Assembly: GCA_008508345.1 (NCBI GenBank)
Contig: QNGE01003594.1
Span: 16,376 to 80,375, forward strand
Length of the DNA stretch: 64,000 nucleotides
Direction of reading: 5' to 3'
Source: Paragonimus westermani
Lineage: Eukaryota > Platyhelminthes > Trematoda > Plagiorchiida > Troglotrematidae
The position numbers and the translations under genes are program-made. Shown in pieces: positions 46,301 to 57,933 of the stretch (its first letter is position 1; each line of letters starts with the position of its first letter). The notes below the pieces were generated by a model. It was not told the origin of the DNA, searched no databases, and saw only the letters and a program-made list of their open reading frames with translations.

Positions 46301-49300
46301 TCATCACCAGAAGTCGACCCATGCATCCGCGTTGTGTCCTCACGTGCACGTAACATTCAGAGTAAATTGTTTAACACGGCTGAATAGTTAATCTTTCTCG
46401 AGACCATTTCTACTAACTCAAAGTTTGTAGAAGGAAACCCATGATGATGACATTCAGCGGCTAATTATATTTTTGACGCTTTATGGGATCTGGAGAACAG
46501 CGATTATTGTAACAGTTCTACGAGGAGTGAAAGAAAGCCTAGTTGCAACTAATGTTATCCTTTACAGGCTGCGTGAGGTGTAGATAAATTAGAGTTCAAA
46601 AGTCCAAAACAGTTTGAACAATTACTATGGTACTTAGCCATATTCATGTGGACTTCAAGAAAGTAAGCAGCAAGCAGAATGCACATTTCCAGTGAGTTGA
46701 TTAAGGCTAGCGAGCAACTACGAAGTCGATAAGTCACTGTCCCTGGACGGTGCACACATGTGCATTAGATGCATATAGACCAGACAGAAAACAAAATTTT
46801 CGGAGGACAGTGGGTGGAAACAGGCCGGCAGGCATTCATACGGTGGTTTCTTGAGTCCTTAGGCGGATACACAAGGCAAAGTACACGTTATCTTGATATG
46901 GAAAGCCACCAAGGTGGGTTGATGAGGTCATCAAACGATGTTTGATAGCCGCACAAGGTCACCGAGGTAACTGACAAGAGAATCACCTGAATCAGATAAA
47001 TACACAGCGGTTGAAAATGTTAAGACCAACTTCTATGTATATATGGGGATCCGTAACGCTGTTTGCCCCGGAATCTACACCACAGCTGAGGAACACTTGC
47101 AGTGACAGATTGACATTACGATCATTGATTGGAATTCTTGTCAGCACCTTCAGAACATATTTCAGCAGCCTGGTCCGTTGCTGATTGCCAGTAAACTGTT
47201 TCTGTTTGTTAACTGGGAACAAAGTGCAATGAAGAATGCCTTAAATTCTCACAGACTTGTTTTTATTCTTCAAGTTTCATTAAACTAACTGAACCAGAAA
47301 ATGTTCTAAAAAGGAGACGATCTGCTAAAATTGTGACCCAACTTCACCCCATACCTGACCGTTTTGATGTCTTCTTATTGTGCCACGTCCGCGGCCTTAA
47401 GCCAATGTAAAACCGTTTATATTTTCGGTGTTCGGAATAGTTGTGTCACCTCGACGTATTCTTTCATCCGTAGAATCGACCACTAGAAGAAGTGTATGGT
47501 TCAGGAGAACCCTGTAATTAGAAAGACTGGCAGAAGTAGGTCAGTTCTCAATGGACTACAGACGTCTCAAAGGAGACCTAGTTCTTACTTGCAGAATACT
47601 GTACATCCCTGATCATCCAATGGCACACCTCCAACCAATAATCGAGCACAAACGGTTAAGAGGTCATTAAATGAAACTGGTTATTGGAACAGACCAGCTA
47701 CTTTGTAGACAGACATGTTTCAACGCTAGATTCTCTTCATACTGGAACATATCTTTGTGGCCACGGTTGATTCCTAGCCGTTATATTAGCTCAGTTTCAC
47801 AGATCATCATCAGAGCATGTCTGGCTGAATGTTGTTTCAGTGTTCTCCACTGTTTGTTGTTGAAATGATTGCAGTCCGCAGCTCCAGTGAATGCACCTTT
47901 TACTCGCTTCACTTTTTCAACACACCCGAAATCTTTTAACACATTTTTTCACCGTTCAGCACAGAGACAGGAACGTACAAGCAAAGATCTTTTTCTCTCC
48001 TGTAACAGCCTAGCAGGCGAAGAACTCATGGGTTGATGATGAACGTTACCGAATATGTTCCTCTTTTCTTCAACAATTTGGTCACTTATGAAGAAATTAA
48101 ACACCTTGCTCTCCTCTTGTATCATACCGGATAGAACAGAACAATTTCCCGGGCGTTTCTGCTTCCGTCTGGAAACTGATGCTCTAACTCTCCCTTTAAT
48201 ATGCTAGGACATAACGCCAATCTTCTTGACTAACTGAAACACTCATGGATCTGAATAATCAACCATGTTCTGGGCAACTTGGGATTCGCGCTACGTTTGC
48301 GTTGTTTTTCTGGCACAGCCTGTGAACTGAATTCTATGACTGAAAGATTACCTGGGCTGATTTACATCGGACATTGTGTGTATTCCTGAATACAGATTTC
48401 CTAATGAATAATGCATTTACAATTCGTTTTTATTCTTAAAGTAACAAAGACAAAAGCAGTTAAATATTGTTTAAAGTGAGGGTACGTCTATAACTGGGAT
48501 CCGTTTCTCTCTGGCAAAGCATCCAGCCAACGTTGTATGTGGCTGCTTACTTAAAACACTGAGATTTGCGATTCCCCAAACTTAGTTTGCAAACGTTATT
48601 TTGGAAGGCTGGAAATATTTGCACGGTGAATGGAAGCTGCTTTGGTCGCGGTATACGGCATATCCTTGATGAAGGTTAGAAGATGTCCTCTTAAACATGA
48701 CCCGTAACAAGGGTTGTTCGGATGGCCTTCCCGTCTTGAAATATCGTAATTAGTAACCTGCTTGTATCCGAAACATGTCTGACACTTAGTTGCAACTAGT
48801 AACTGCCCTTTATCTCTATGTACACTCGCAATTACTAGTCAGTACATTACTTCGAATACTGGTGTCTACACCACTTGTAGCCAAAATCATAACCCCAAAA
48901 CCATGACTCGGATCTGAATACATATGCATCTGTGCACAGAGATACTACTCAATGTTTACTGTCGTTTCTGACTTTTTAACAAAACCAAAAATATAATACA
49001 CTGAAGACAAACATCGTAGCATGAAATATGGTATTTTCGTTTATCTTTTCGATTGTTTCCAAGCGAAAAGTTTATTCTGAAACAGTCGATCCGTTTGCTC
49101 CATTAAACTACGTAAAAAATCAGATTTATTTTCACGTGCACGATTGCTGCTAAAACACTGAAAACTTTGCACATGTTAGTGTCGAACAGGATAGAGGCAA
49201 GGTTTTTGTAACATCTAATCTTGATTTCTGTAGGTTTCAATCAGGTGGAGTGACCCTGAATGAAAATTGGTTACTATATGACTAATGTGATTTCCATCGG

Positions 49301-49779
49301 ACAGAATAGATCGTTTAGGAGCACTACGTTTCCAAGACTAAACAGCAAAGACTTGAACTGTTGTTCTTTTCCGACGGAAAAACGGGTTTATCGGAATCAG
49401 CTCCGGTGATTGCAAAGCCGGTTCGGTTCATAAACATGACTTAACCATTAGATATGCACATCCTAAAAACTCACAATGATGGTCTCGGTTAGTGACGGCT
49501 GGATACTAATCACTAGATTGATTATATTCAGATCCATGTTTGGACCGACTGCCTAACCGTTGGCGACTCACTTCTTATTCTGCAGTACTTAAGTCAGATA
49601 AAGGAATATGAAAAGCAGTCCATTCCTTTCAACACTTTGAACAAGACGGTTGGAAGACGGAAACCGGTAGATGCAAGCATTTCGTATTGACTCGCCAGTA
49701 TCAAATTTACAGTAGCATGAAACGGGTTTTTCATATTGAACAGTTGGGGGGCAGGGTGGATAGTCAGTCGGTGGGTTAA
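43331..49779. other. Intergenic, nothing recognised
   Basis: Over 6 kb between the two PLEs with no assignable gene, HHR-SINE or ribozyme. Open frames of about 90-100 codons (for example 44119-44406(+) and 44646-44951(+)) lack recognisable motifs. Confidence 0.4.
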
Positions 49780-50560
49780 GAAAGGTCACTAAGTCCAAGA
49801 ATGAGTCAAGTTTACGAGCAGTTTTCTGAACTCACAGAGTCGGCTTCAGTCGATTGATTACGACCACCTCAGCAAACCGCAAGAAGCTTGGACTGGAGTG
49901 ATGTAATAAGATTCTGAATCTACAAACTGGATCAATAACGTGACCAGTGATCGAGACATGTCCTGTGACTGCTGACGCTGGTTGCTTGCGTGTATCAATC
50001 ACATTGTCGTTCTTCTGTAATACAGAGTTGTGTACCCATTTAGGCAAATGTTCCTTCACTCTGGAGATTAAGCACCTCTCGTTTCTGCCTATGTAACTTT
50101 CATTGCAGTTACATGTAGATTGGTAGACACGATGTGAGGTGGCACCGACAGGTTGATCTCATTTGATTAAATAGACAGGCAGCTTTTGGGTCCGAGCTAA
50201 TACACAGAGTTCCGCTGCGTTAAATGTTCGTTTACACGAATTTGCTAGTCACTGATTTGTTTGATGCATGCTATAATCACATTTAATAGAAAATTCTATG
50301 TAAACCTTTTTTCTCATTGTGGTCACCTGTTCGGAATGTGGTTTCGGTGTATTATGCCTTTCTATGAACCTTTTTGGATACCCATTAGATCATAGTACAG
50401 ACGTGATCAAGTCTAATTCTCCGCAACACCATCCTGTGTACAGATTCGTCTTGCTCATGTAAGTAGTTTATTTACTAGTGCCCGTTTGTGATGGGCCGGT
50501 GTGAAACTACTAAAGTTCAGGTATTGACCGGATCAAGTGGTATTCTTACGACATTCTTAC
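49780..50560 (-). mobile_element. Penelope-like element PLE-2 fragment (RT end and GIY-YIG)
   Basis: A truncated PLE of a different lineage from PLE-1. On the minus strand: the end of the RT region (SGQYLNFSSFTPAHHKRALV, with a stop where a Trp is expected just before), ARRICTQDG, SNGYPKRFIERH, LANSCKRTFNAAELCVLARTQ, then the endonuclease: HRVYQSTCNCNESYIGRNER, RVKEHLPKWV, NVIDTRKQPAS, and LRFAEVVVINRLKPTL with the presumed catalytic Glu, reading into a TGA where Cys is usual. Several other stops and at least one frame shift interrupt it. Everything upstream of the RT end is missing or unrecognisable. Confidence 0.8.
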
Positions 50561-53500
50561 TCCAGATGCAGCAGGTCAGGGTGAACAAACAATTTTAGTC
50601 TTTTGCGGCTAAGCCAGATGTAACAATAAACGCTCAGCTTCTTGAGTTTCAAGTCACCCTTCGGTGTTAGAAACATGCAGGGAATGTGCTGTGAAATATA
50701 AAACTGGACTAGGCAAATTGAGTGAAATCATCGTAAGTATAGACGTCTCGGACGTTTATCAAGACGGGAATGCTCAAGGGTCCAGTAACTGACCAAGTCG
50801 ATTAAATGCTGTCAGAGTGAAGATTTTGAACAGTTTAACAAAATTTAACTTGGTGTCCGAAATTTTGGCTGCGTTTCATTGTTTCTGTTTAGTGGAAACT
50901 AGTCTTGTTTCACAAATTGCCTCATGTTGAATGCCTTGAATTCTGAGTTTGATTTTAATTGCTCACTTACACCGTCAACCTCAAGGAGCTTAGAGGTGAC
51001 GATGTCAAAGAACTCGCCACTGAAATAAAACGAACCCATAAACACAACCGACTTGAACTTGAACTTACATGTGACACGTTGTTGAATTCGCCGGAAGCGC
51101 CATTCAGTGTATATTATTCGGTTATTTCCGACAGTAGTTGCATTGTGTTCCGCCTGTAAATGGGTAACTATAGGAACGTGGTCAACCTGTTGCACCGATA
51201 GCTATTTCAGGCAAGCTTTACCAGGATTGTTTACTTGTGAATGGATGCGCAAGGCCGCGGTGATTTGCTGCGTGACTCCTTGCAAATATACTCACGGTGG
51301 AGTACAGGTTGTTGGAGATGGTCGCATTGACGGTAACTAAATTATGTGTAAATAGATTACCCTATAAGTGGGACTGGCGTCGTGTGATTTATCGACGTAG
51401 ATAATTTATTTTCACGTCTAAAGGTGTGGTAAGTCATTGCGTTTGGGTAACAAGATAGACATTTCATGAACGTTTGTGTGTGCACATCGGTGAATCTACG
51501 AGTGACGAAGACAATAACTACCCCAGCCCCACGGTTTTATGCTTAAGGACGGGATGAGTCAAATTTAATCCGCAGATCCGCAATTCCACATCATAATGAG
51601 CATTGCCTACGGCAAGAAAACTGACAGAATTAGGATAAATTTAGCCAAGTGTGAAAGATTTTCAGGACAGGATGTCAAAAATTCAGCAATGGAAAGAATT
51701 AGAAGAGAAAAGAATAAAACAACCAACATCGTTGAGGTTGCTGCGAAAACCGTGATCACTCGTAAATTGACTATCGACACTTCGAAAGCAACTGTCATCC
51801 ACCGTCTCTTTCCACTTCGTCGTCGTTGTCTTTTTTGTCATAACCAGTTTGATCATTATTCATCATTTGTAATAGGAATCAAAGAAATTGTTAATTAATG
51901 CTTTTATCCTCTATTGCCCCTAGGATACTAATGGAGCTTTCCTTAATCTTGGCCACAGGTTCATATCCCAGTAATTGTGACTATTAAGTGAAGTATTCAG
52001 TTAACAGACACAAAGTGGCAAACATCTTGAAACTGGGTAACTGTCACAAATATCTTGAATTTGATGATGACCACGGCAAACAACCTGCAAAACGCGACAT
52101 TCTGTTTAACTCAAAATAACTTCTGATTATTGCAAATCATGAGTGATAATAAATCTAGCGAGATCATGGTCATTTTAAGCCTTCAAGACGGCTTCAATTA
52201 TTGTTACCAATCGACGTGTTGCCAAGACATACCAGTCAAAAGAGCTCGTGGAACCGGACTACGTGAAATTCAGCCATGCACAAAAATTTCCATTGGTTTA
52301 GTATGGATCATTAATCGCGGCCTAGTTCACTGGTGGCCACAGCAATATCAACACGTTCTCCGACTTGCGCTGATTGAACAACGATGTGCTACAAAATGTT
52401 GTACTACAGTTCCCGGTGGTTGGTTCATTTGCACTAAAGTGCTTTGTCAATTTTCAATTGCTATGTATATTACTAACACAAAGATATGGTCAGAAATTGA
52501 TAGTGTAGGGAACAATAAGAAACCACCAAAAATGAGATTTTTTCGCAATACAAATCATGTTAAAATAAATGCAGTGTTATAAAAACCAAAAACTCATATT
52601 CATCGTTTCAAACAGCCTCATTCAGCTTTCAAAACCATATTCTTTTACGGAGGAAGTAAATCGTGCAATCAGACTGCCTACCAAGATGCTTGAAATAGTT
52701 TGGTCCTAACATATCGTGACGTTTCTTTTCTCGCTGGTGTGCCCTCACCTTAAATCTGTTATCCATGTTCTTGACCATTATATCCGAGGAGATATCTGTT
52801 TATTTGACAGAGTACAGTAAGGTGCTAGGCGTATATCACAACATAGCTGTAGAGAGCCCAAACTTGGTCAGTTTACATTGTACGTAACATTTTTGTATTG
52901 TAGCTGTCGCGGCATCAGTAGAGGAGTTGTGTTTTGTATATTGTAGGTCACCATCTTAATGACAACGTAGCGGTAGCATCAAACAAGACGATTGTTTAGC
53001 AAGCAGCACCTATCCAACTTCCTGGACTTTCTAGTCGAGGACATCATCTCGGAGTGCGTGTCATTGAAGTGTTCAACTGGTGATGTTAAAGAGCAGGCAT
53101 ACCGTATGCATTCAGCTTATAATACCAAATCTGCAGAAACAGTAAAAGTCATAATCATTCCTGTTGAACAAGCACCTGCACACTCTATCACTGGTTCTGT
53201 TAGTGAGTGTATGCCTGAATTGAGAAACATGTTTAAAATCACAGTGAGCCAAAAATTGGGTAGAGGTGGGCTCGGAACACCGATCAATAGCAGTTCGGCC
53301 GAAATGAGTTCGAATATTAACAAAGTAAGCGTGTATTTTTCAGACTAAATGTTAAATCACAGACTAGCCATTTAGCATCTTGGTGATTGTCAGACTGTCA
53401 CCGGTCGCGTTTGCGATGACAGACAAATGAATGAATGGTCAGACAGACGATTTTGGTCAAGTATCAAAGGGGAAGAGCTGAACGGACGAGTCGGGAGTGT

Positions 53501-56500
53501 GTACAAATGGGACCATACGTAATGAACAAGTTACGAATACTGGAATTTTGACACTTCAGTAGGACTGTGCAACAGTAATGTTGCGTCCGTCCGTGATAAC
53601 AAAACCCACAATTGACGTTTTGTTCGTGTCGAGCGATGTTGTGCTAAATGAAAGCGGTCAAACTATATTCGGTATTTGGTGCAACAATAACTTCTTTCCG
53701 CACGGTTTTGACTTGCCAGCAAAATTAATTTTTGCACACATTTCGACATTCCGGTTTCCTGTAGTGAATTATTTGTTCGTTGTTCTGAAGCAAATGGCGG
53801 TGAGTTGCACCAACGACAGAATTCTAAATTATGGGCTACCAAATACAGGAAATTCCTAATGGACAAGCCATCTGTTATCACTGAGCATGTAAAACACACT
53901 TGTACACGGTGCAACTCATATGGGTTTTCAATTACAGCTACTGCCATAACTTAGCCGATATGGCTGTGGGCGCCCGTGTATGTCGATTCGTAGGAAAACA
54001 GGATTCTGGAAATATAAATGGAATTGTGAAACTGTAGTAAAAAACACCAATGGTCTTGCTCACTTTTACAAAACAAACTACAGTTGAAAAACACGTGGTA
54101 AATGAAATATTCCAATCCTTTCGTTTTCTAATTTGTTTTGTAGTTGCGTTGAATCGTCAACTTCAATCAAAACGGCGGAAAACCTAGTCGAGTACATATG
54201 GTGATTGTGTGGTATGCACAAGAAAACTGGTTAATTGTTGTTTATTCCACATGATTTTGGTGCATTGTTCACAACACTGAGCTGCAAACTCGTTTTGTTA
54301 ATCTTCCAGATTTCATGAGACTTTGTCTGGCAAAATTCTGACAATCGTCATTTGTCACGTTCAAGTAGTGAACCTAATGTGTTAGCACATTGTTGATGCA
54401 GCCTATAGTTATCAGGCCGGGGATACTCAAAATGTGGCTATTTCCTGTACTGTGCAATTTGGAGAAGTGTTAAAATGTTTTAAAATAACAGTTCATAACT
54501 GGAAGTGCAATTTGACAAGAATGTTAACAACTATGTTTGGTGACATGTTCCGAGCTTAGAGGTCGCAGTTATTCATGTGGGTGGACGATCTAGTATTCGA
54601 CACTGTTGATCATTGCATAAACCATACACTAATTATAACAAGGTGGTGAGTAAATTAGTTCAGGAGCGTACAAAACATTTACTTATCCCTTTAGCTACTC
54701 ATAACAGCCTTTATGAAGACGTATAATAACTGACCTGTCGACGTATTACCAGCTTATAAACTATATGGCGGTATCAAACTGCATTTTTGCCAGACAAACA
54801 CGCTATGTTCGGTGCCGTTCACTCAAATGTGAGTTGATTTGTCATTATTCATATGGTAGCCTAGGCGGTCTTTCATCTTCCCGATAAACCTTTTGGATAA
54901 TTTTCAACACTTCTACTCCTATTTGCGTAAAGTGGACTGTCATCCTTTTCGACCAGCAATTATGATTCGAAGTGTGACTTAAAATCTAACATTTTACGAA
55001 AGTTGGCTACCGGATTCTCGTAGAACGAACCATACAGACTTGATTCGAACCTTAGTTGAAAAACGTTTTGAAAACGTTATCTTACTCTGTTTTCGATAGT
55101 GCCTAATCACTTCGAAAATTTTGGTACAGCATATGCTCAATCGGCAGGACAGCTTCCAACTACGCATCCGAAGACGATCTTGAGTGACAATTCAGTCAGC
55201 AAGCCATATAATGGTGAGGAAAACTGTGATTGTTACACTTTTCTACTGCTAATCTATGTTCACTTCTGAATGCATGTAAAATAATTTTCGGATTCCCCAG
55301 TGTATGTGGGCAATCTAATGGGAAAATTAAGGAAGGAAATTTTTAACCACCAAAATGTAAATTTTTACGGATAAAATACAATTCTAACTGAATCAGTACC
55401 GTTTTATCCTAGTCGGTAATGAAAAGTCAGAGTTGAGAAATGCTCGGATTCGCACTTCCTAATCACCCGATAACCTCTGTCGGAAAAAGGGATTTTTTAA
55501 TATAAAACCCTGTATAGACACAAGGTAACCCTTTAAAAAGTGCAAATCAAAGAATACAAGTCCCTTCACAATTCTGTTTGTAACTACGTTCACTGGATTC
55601 TTGAAGGACGATTAGTTAATTAGTCCTGTTTGGGAAACAACAAACACGCGTAGTTAGCCTGTTAGCTGACTCGGACTTGATAGGCCGTCAACACATACAT
55701 TTTTCCGTACGGACTGATTATGAAACGTTTGTTGAATGACGTCTATTTTCCCACTCATTGTTTCGTTGAACTTACCACAGTACCACCAAGTTTAGTTTGC
55801 TTGCCTTCATGGATTAGCGCCTGGCGATCCTTCGGACGATACAGGACAAACTAACTGTATAACTCTGGACAATACAAGTGCACAGCACTGTTAAACGCAC
55901 GCTCAACATTTCCGTTTAAGGACAGTTTATATAAATTTGGTTGTACTCACTCAATACTGTCACGCTGTTACAAATATTCGGTGGCTATGAACCTGCTGGC
56001 TGGAGTTGATTGGAAGCTGTTGCTGATACAGGTGTCTGGCTAAATATCATTCGCGTGAACTTTGTTGGATATCCAGCATTCATTCAATCACAGTTACTCA
56101 ACCGTCCCTACAATTGACTTTCATCCATCTGACCGATTCTGAAGGCGTTATGAACTTCGTAATTGCAGTGATCCTTGTGGATTAAACATTTGGAGGTGTG
56201 ATAACGAACATCGATTGACTTCTGTCATTTCGCCATACAATAATCTCCACATCGGTTGAGCAACACACGTCCTCAGTCTTTGAGAATTCTAATGTTAACA
56301 ATCCAGCTTCCCGAAGCAAATTTGTGTATCTCCACTCCATATTTTCCAATACAACCACTGTTTGTTAATCATCATCGCAATGAAGATAAACACGCAATGG
56401 CCGACACTTACCCAGGATCATGAAAGTGATAGTTTTGGTAACATCATTCCTTGTGTGGTGGCGCTTAATCAGCTGGTGCACTTTTGCAAAAATACAGCGA

Positions 56501-57246
56501 GCCTGACCGACCGACATGAAATTCGTTGTGAACTGTCCATATTATCCTGTATGGTGTTTTGTCAGGGATGATGGTCTTGTGAACAATAATGAAACAGGGT
56601 TGAGCGGAATACTGGCATTCTTGGAGTTTACATGTATTACAGTTCCACTGTTTGTAAATTAAGTGTGTGACTACCATGCAATGAACTGTTAGTCAAATTT
56701 AGTGGGTTTGCCACTGCATAGGATCCAAGTAGAATATGGATAGTTTAGATGTAAAAAAAACTTGTACGACGTGTTTCTCCCCAACACCCGATTTCCTTTA
56801 CTCTGGTTATCGATACATCCATGTGATTTGGCACACTGAACAAAATTTTTATGGAGAACGTCCCTGGCTAAAGCCATTTATTTGTAGTTCGGAGCTTGCT
56901 TGGTTATCTTAACATGGCGAGTGTGTGATAAGAGGTGAACTTTACAATTCTGGCCTATTCCTCATTGTTTCACATTCACAGTTAACTAATTTGTTGATGA
57001 CATGATTACTGTTACTACCTTGGTCGGTGCGACACGCATGCCAGTTTGGCTGAAATCATCCGATCGGGGTAAACAACCAGTCTTTCGTTGTTTCATTGAC
57101 AAGAACAAATAATCAATTATATTGGTCGCGGAACTGTAGAATTGTCACATTTCATTTTGTAAATGATTTACCGCCCTTCTGATCAGTTTTGAAATTGAAA
57201 ACTTGTGTGGATGGTTTGCATCTAGACGTTCTTAGTCGTTTCTTTG
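50561..57246. other. Intergenic, nothing confidently recognised
   Basis: Includes open frames of 150 codons (52130-52582, +) and 118 codons (52992-53348, +), both without a recognisable domain. No HHR-SINE or tRNA-like repeat was seen in these 6.7 kb. Confidence 0.4.
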
Positions 57247-57348
57247 CTTTCAAGCTGATCATCACGTACGTTTGATTGCAGTCTTTGCAGTCCGAAATAG
57301 TTTTTGAACAGTCTTCTTCGAAAAAAGCACTGAGCGCGATTTTTGCAT
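57247..57348 (-). mobile_element. HHR-SINE tail fragment
   Basis: CTTTCAAGCTGATCATCAC, TTGATTGCAGTCTTTGCAG and TCTTCTTCGAAAAAAGCACT are the reverse complement of the tail up to the ribozyme edge. The ribozyme itself is degenerate (GAGCGCGATTTTTGC). Confidence 0.6.
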
Positions 57349-57764
57349 TTGTAGATTTGTCCAGAAAGAGTATTCTTGAAAGCAACTTGTAGTATATCAA
57401 TTTTTTTGAACTTTGTGCAAAACAGAAGGTTTCCGGAGCAAACATGAATCACTTTTTATAGCCACATTGTACTCCTGAACTGTGAAGTGTTACCAAAACA
57501 ACTGAATTGATTTCAAATCAAGATTTTTTCATATTTACCGTACAACAGGCTTTCACTGTAGGGAAAATGTCCGACAAAAGCGTTCCCTTTGCTCCTATCG
57601 GTGGCTTGCGTGACCAATTGTTCAGTCACATTTCGTTGCCACTTCATTTTACCACTGTGAGACATCAGTTATGCATCTCATTTCTGTGTTCGCTCATCGT
57701 TACTCGGAATAAATCATCTCACTCACGAAACGCTAACGATATAACCCTAGTCAACTCGTATAAA

Positions 57765-57777
57765 AAAACATGGACTA
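57765..57777 (+). repeat. Target-site duplication, left copy
   Basis: AAAACATGGACTA lies immediately before the foldback element and recurs exactly at 57921-57933. The AAAA part may belong to the element on the right side, leaving nine certain bases. Confidence 0.65.
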
Positions 57778-57920
57778 CTGATGAGTAGTCGGGGATTTGG
57801 TTCATTTTCAAGTTGACCATCACTCACATTTGATCGCAGCGTTCGCATTCAGATAGACTTTCCAGCCAGCCTCTTTCGAAAAGAAGNCGCTGCGATCAAA
57901 TGTGAGTGATGGTCAACTTG
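57778..57920. mobile_element. HHR-SINE tail palindrome with an N at the centre
   Basis: The left arm (57778-57886) is the reverse complement of the tail, starting CTGATGAGTAGTCGGGG and running to TTTCGAAAAGAAG. After a single N at 57887, the right arm (57888-57920) is the end of the tail in plus orientation (CGCTGCGATCAAATGTGAGT, ending GTCAACTTG). The arms can pair over about 33 bases. A direct repeat flanks it, so it was inserted or assembled as one unit. The N may mark sequence lost when a longer palindrome was collapsed in assembly. Confidence 0.75.
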
Positions 57921-57933
57921 AAAACATGGACTA
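57921..57933 (+). repeat. Target-site duplication, right copy
   Basis: Exact second copy of AAAACATGGACTA found at 57765-57777, directly after the foldback element. Confidence 0.65.

Noticed and set aside
52130..52582. 150-codon open frame on the plus strand
   Set aside because: No domain or splice context recognised; length compatible with chance.
55030..55110. Minus-strand AAGGTTCGAATCA resembling a tRNA B box
   Set aside because: No A box or acceptor pairing at tRNA spacing.
57778..57800. CTGATGAG at the outer end of the HHR-SINE tail (minus orientation) as a second hammerhead core
   Set aside because: No stem II and no GAAA follow at the right distance in any copy.
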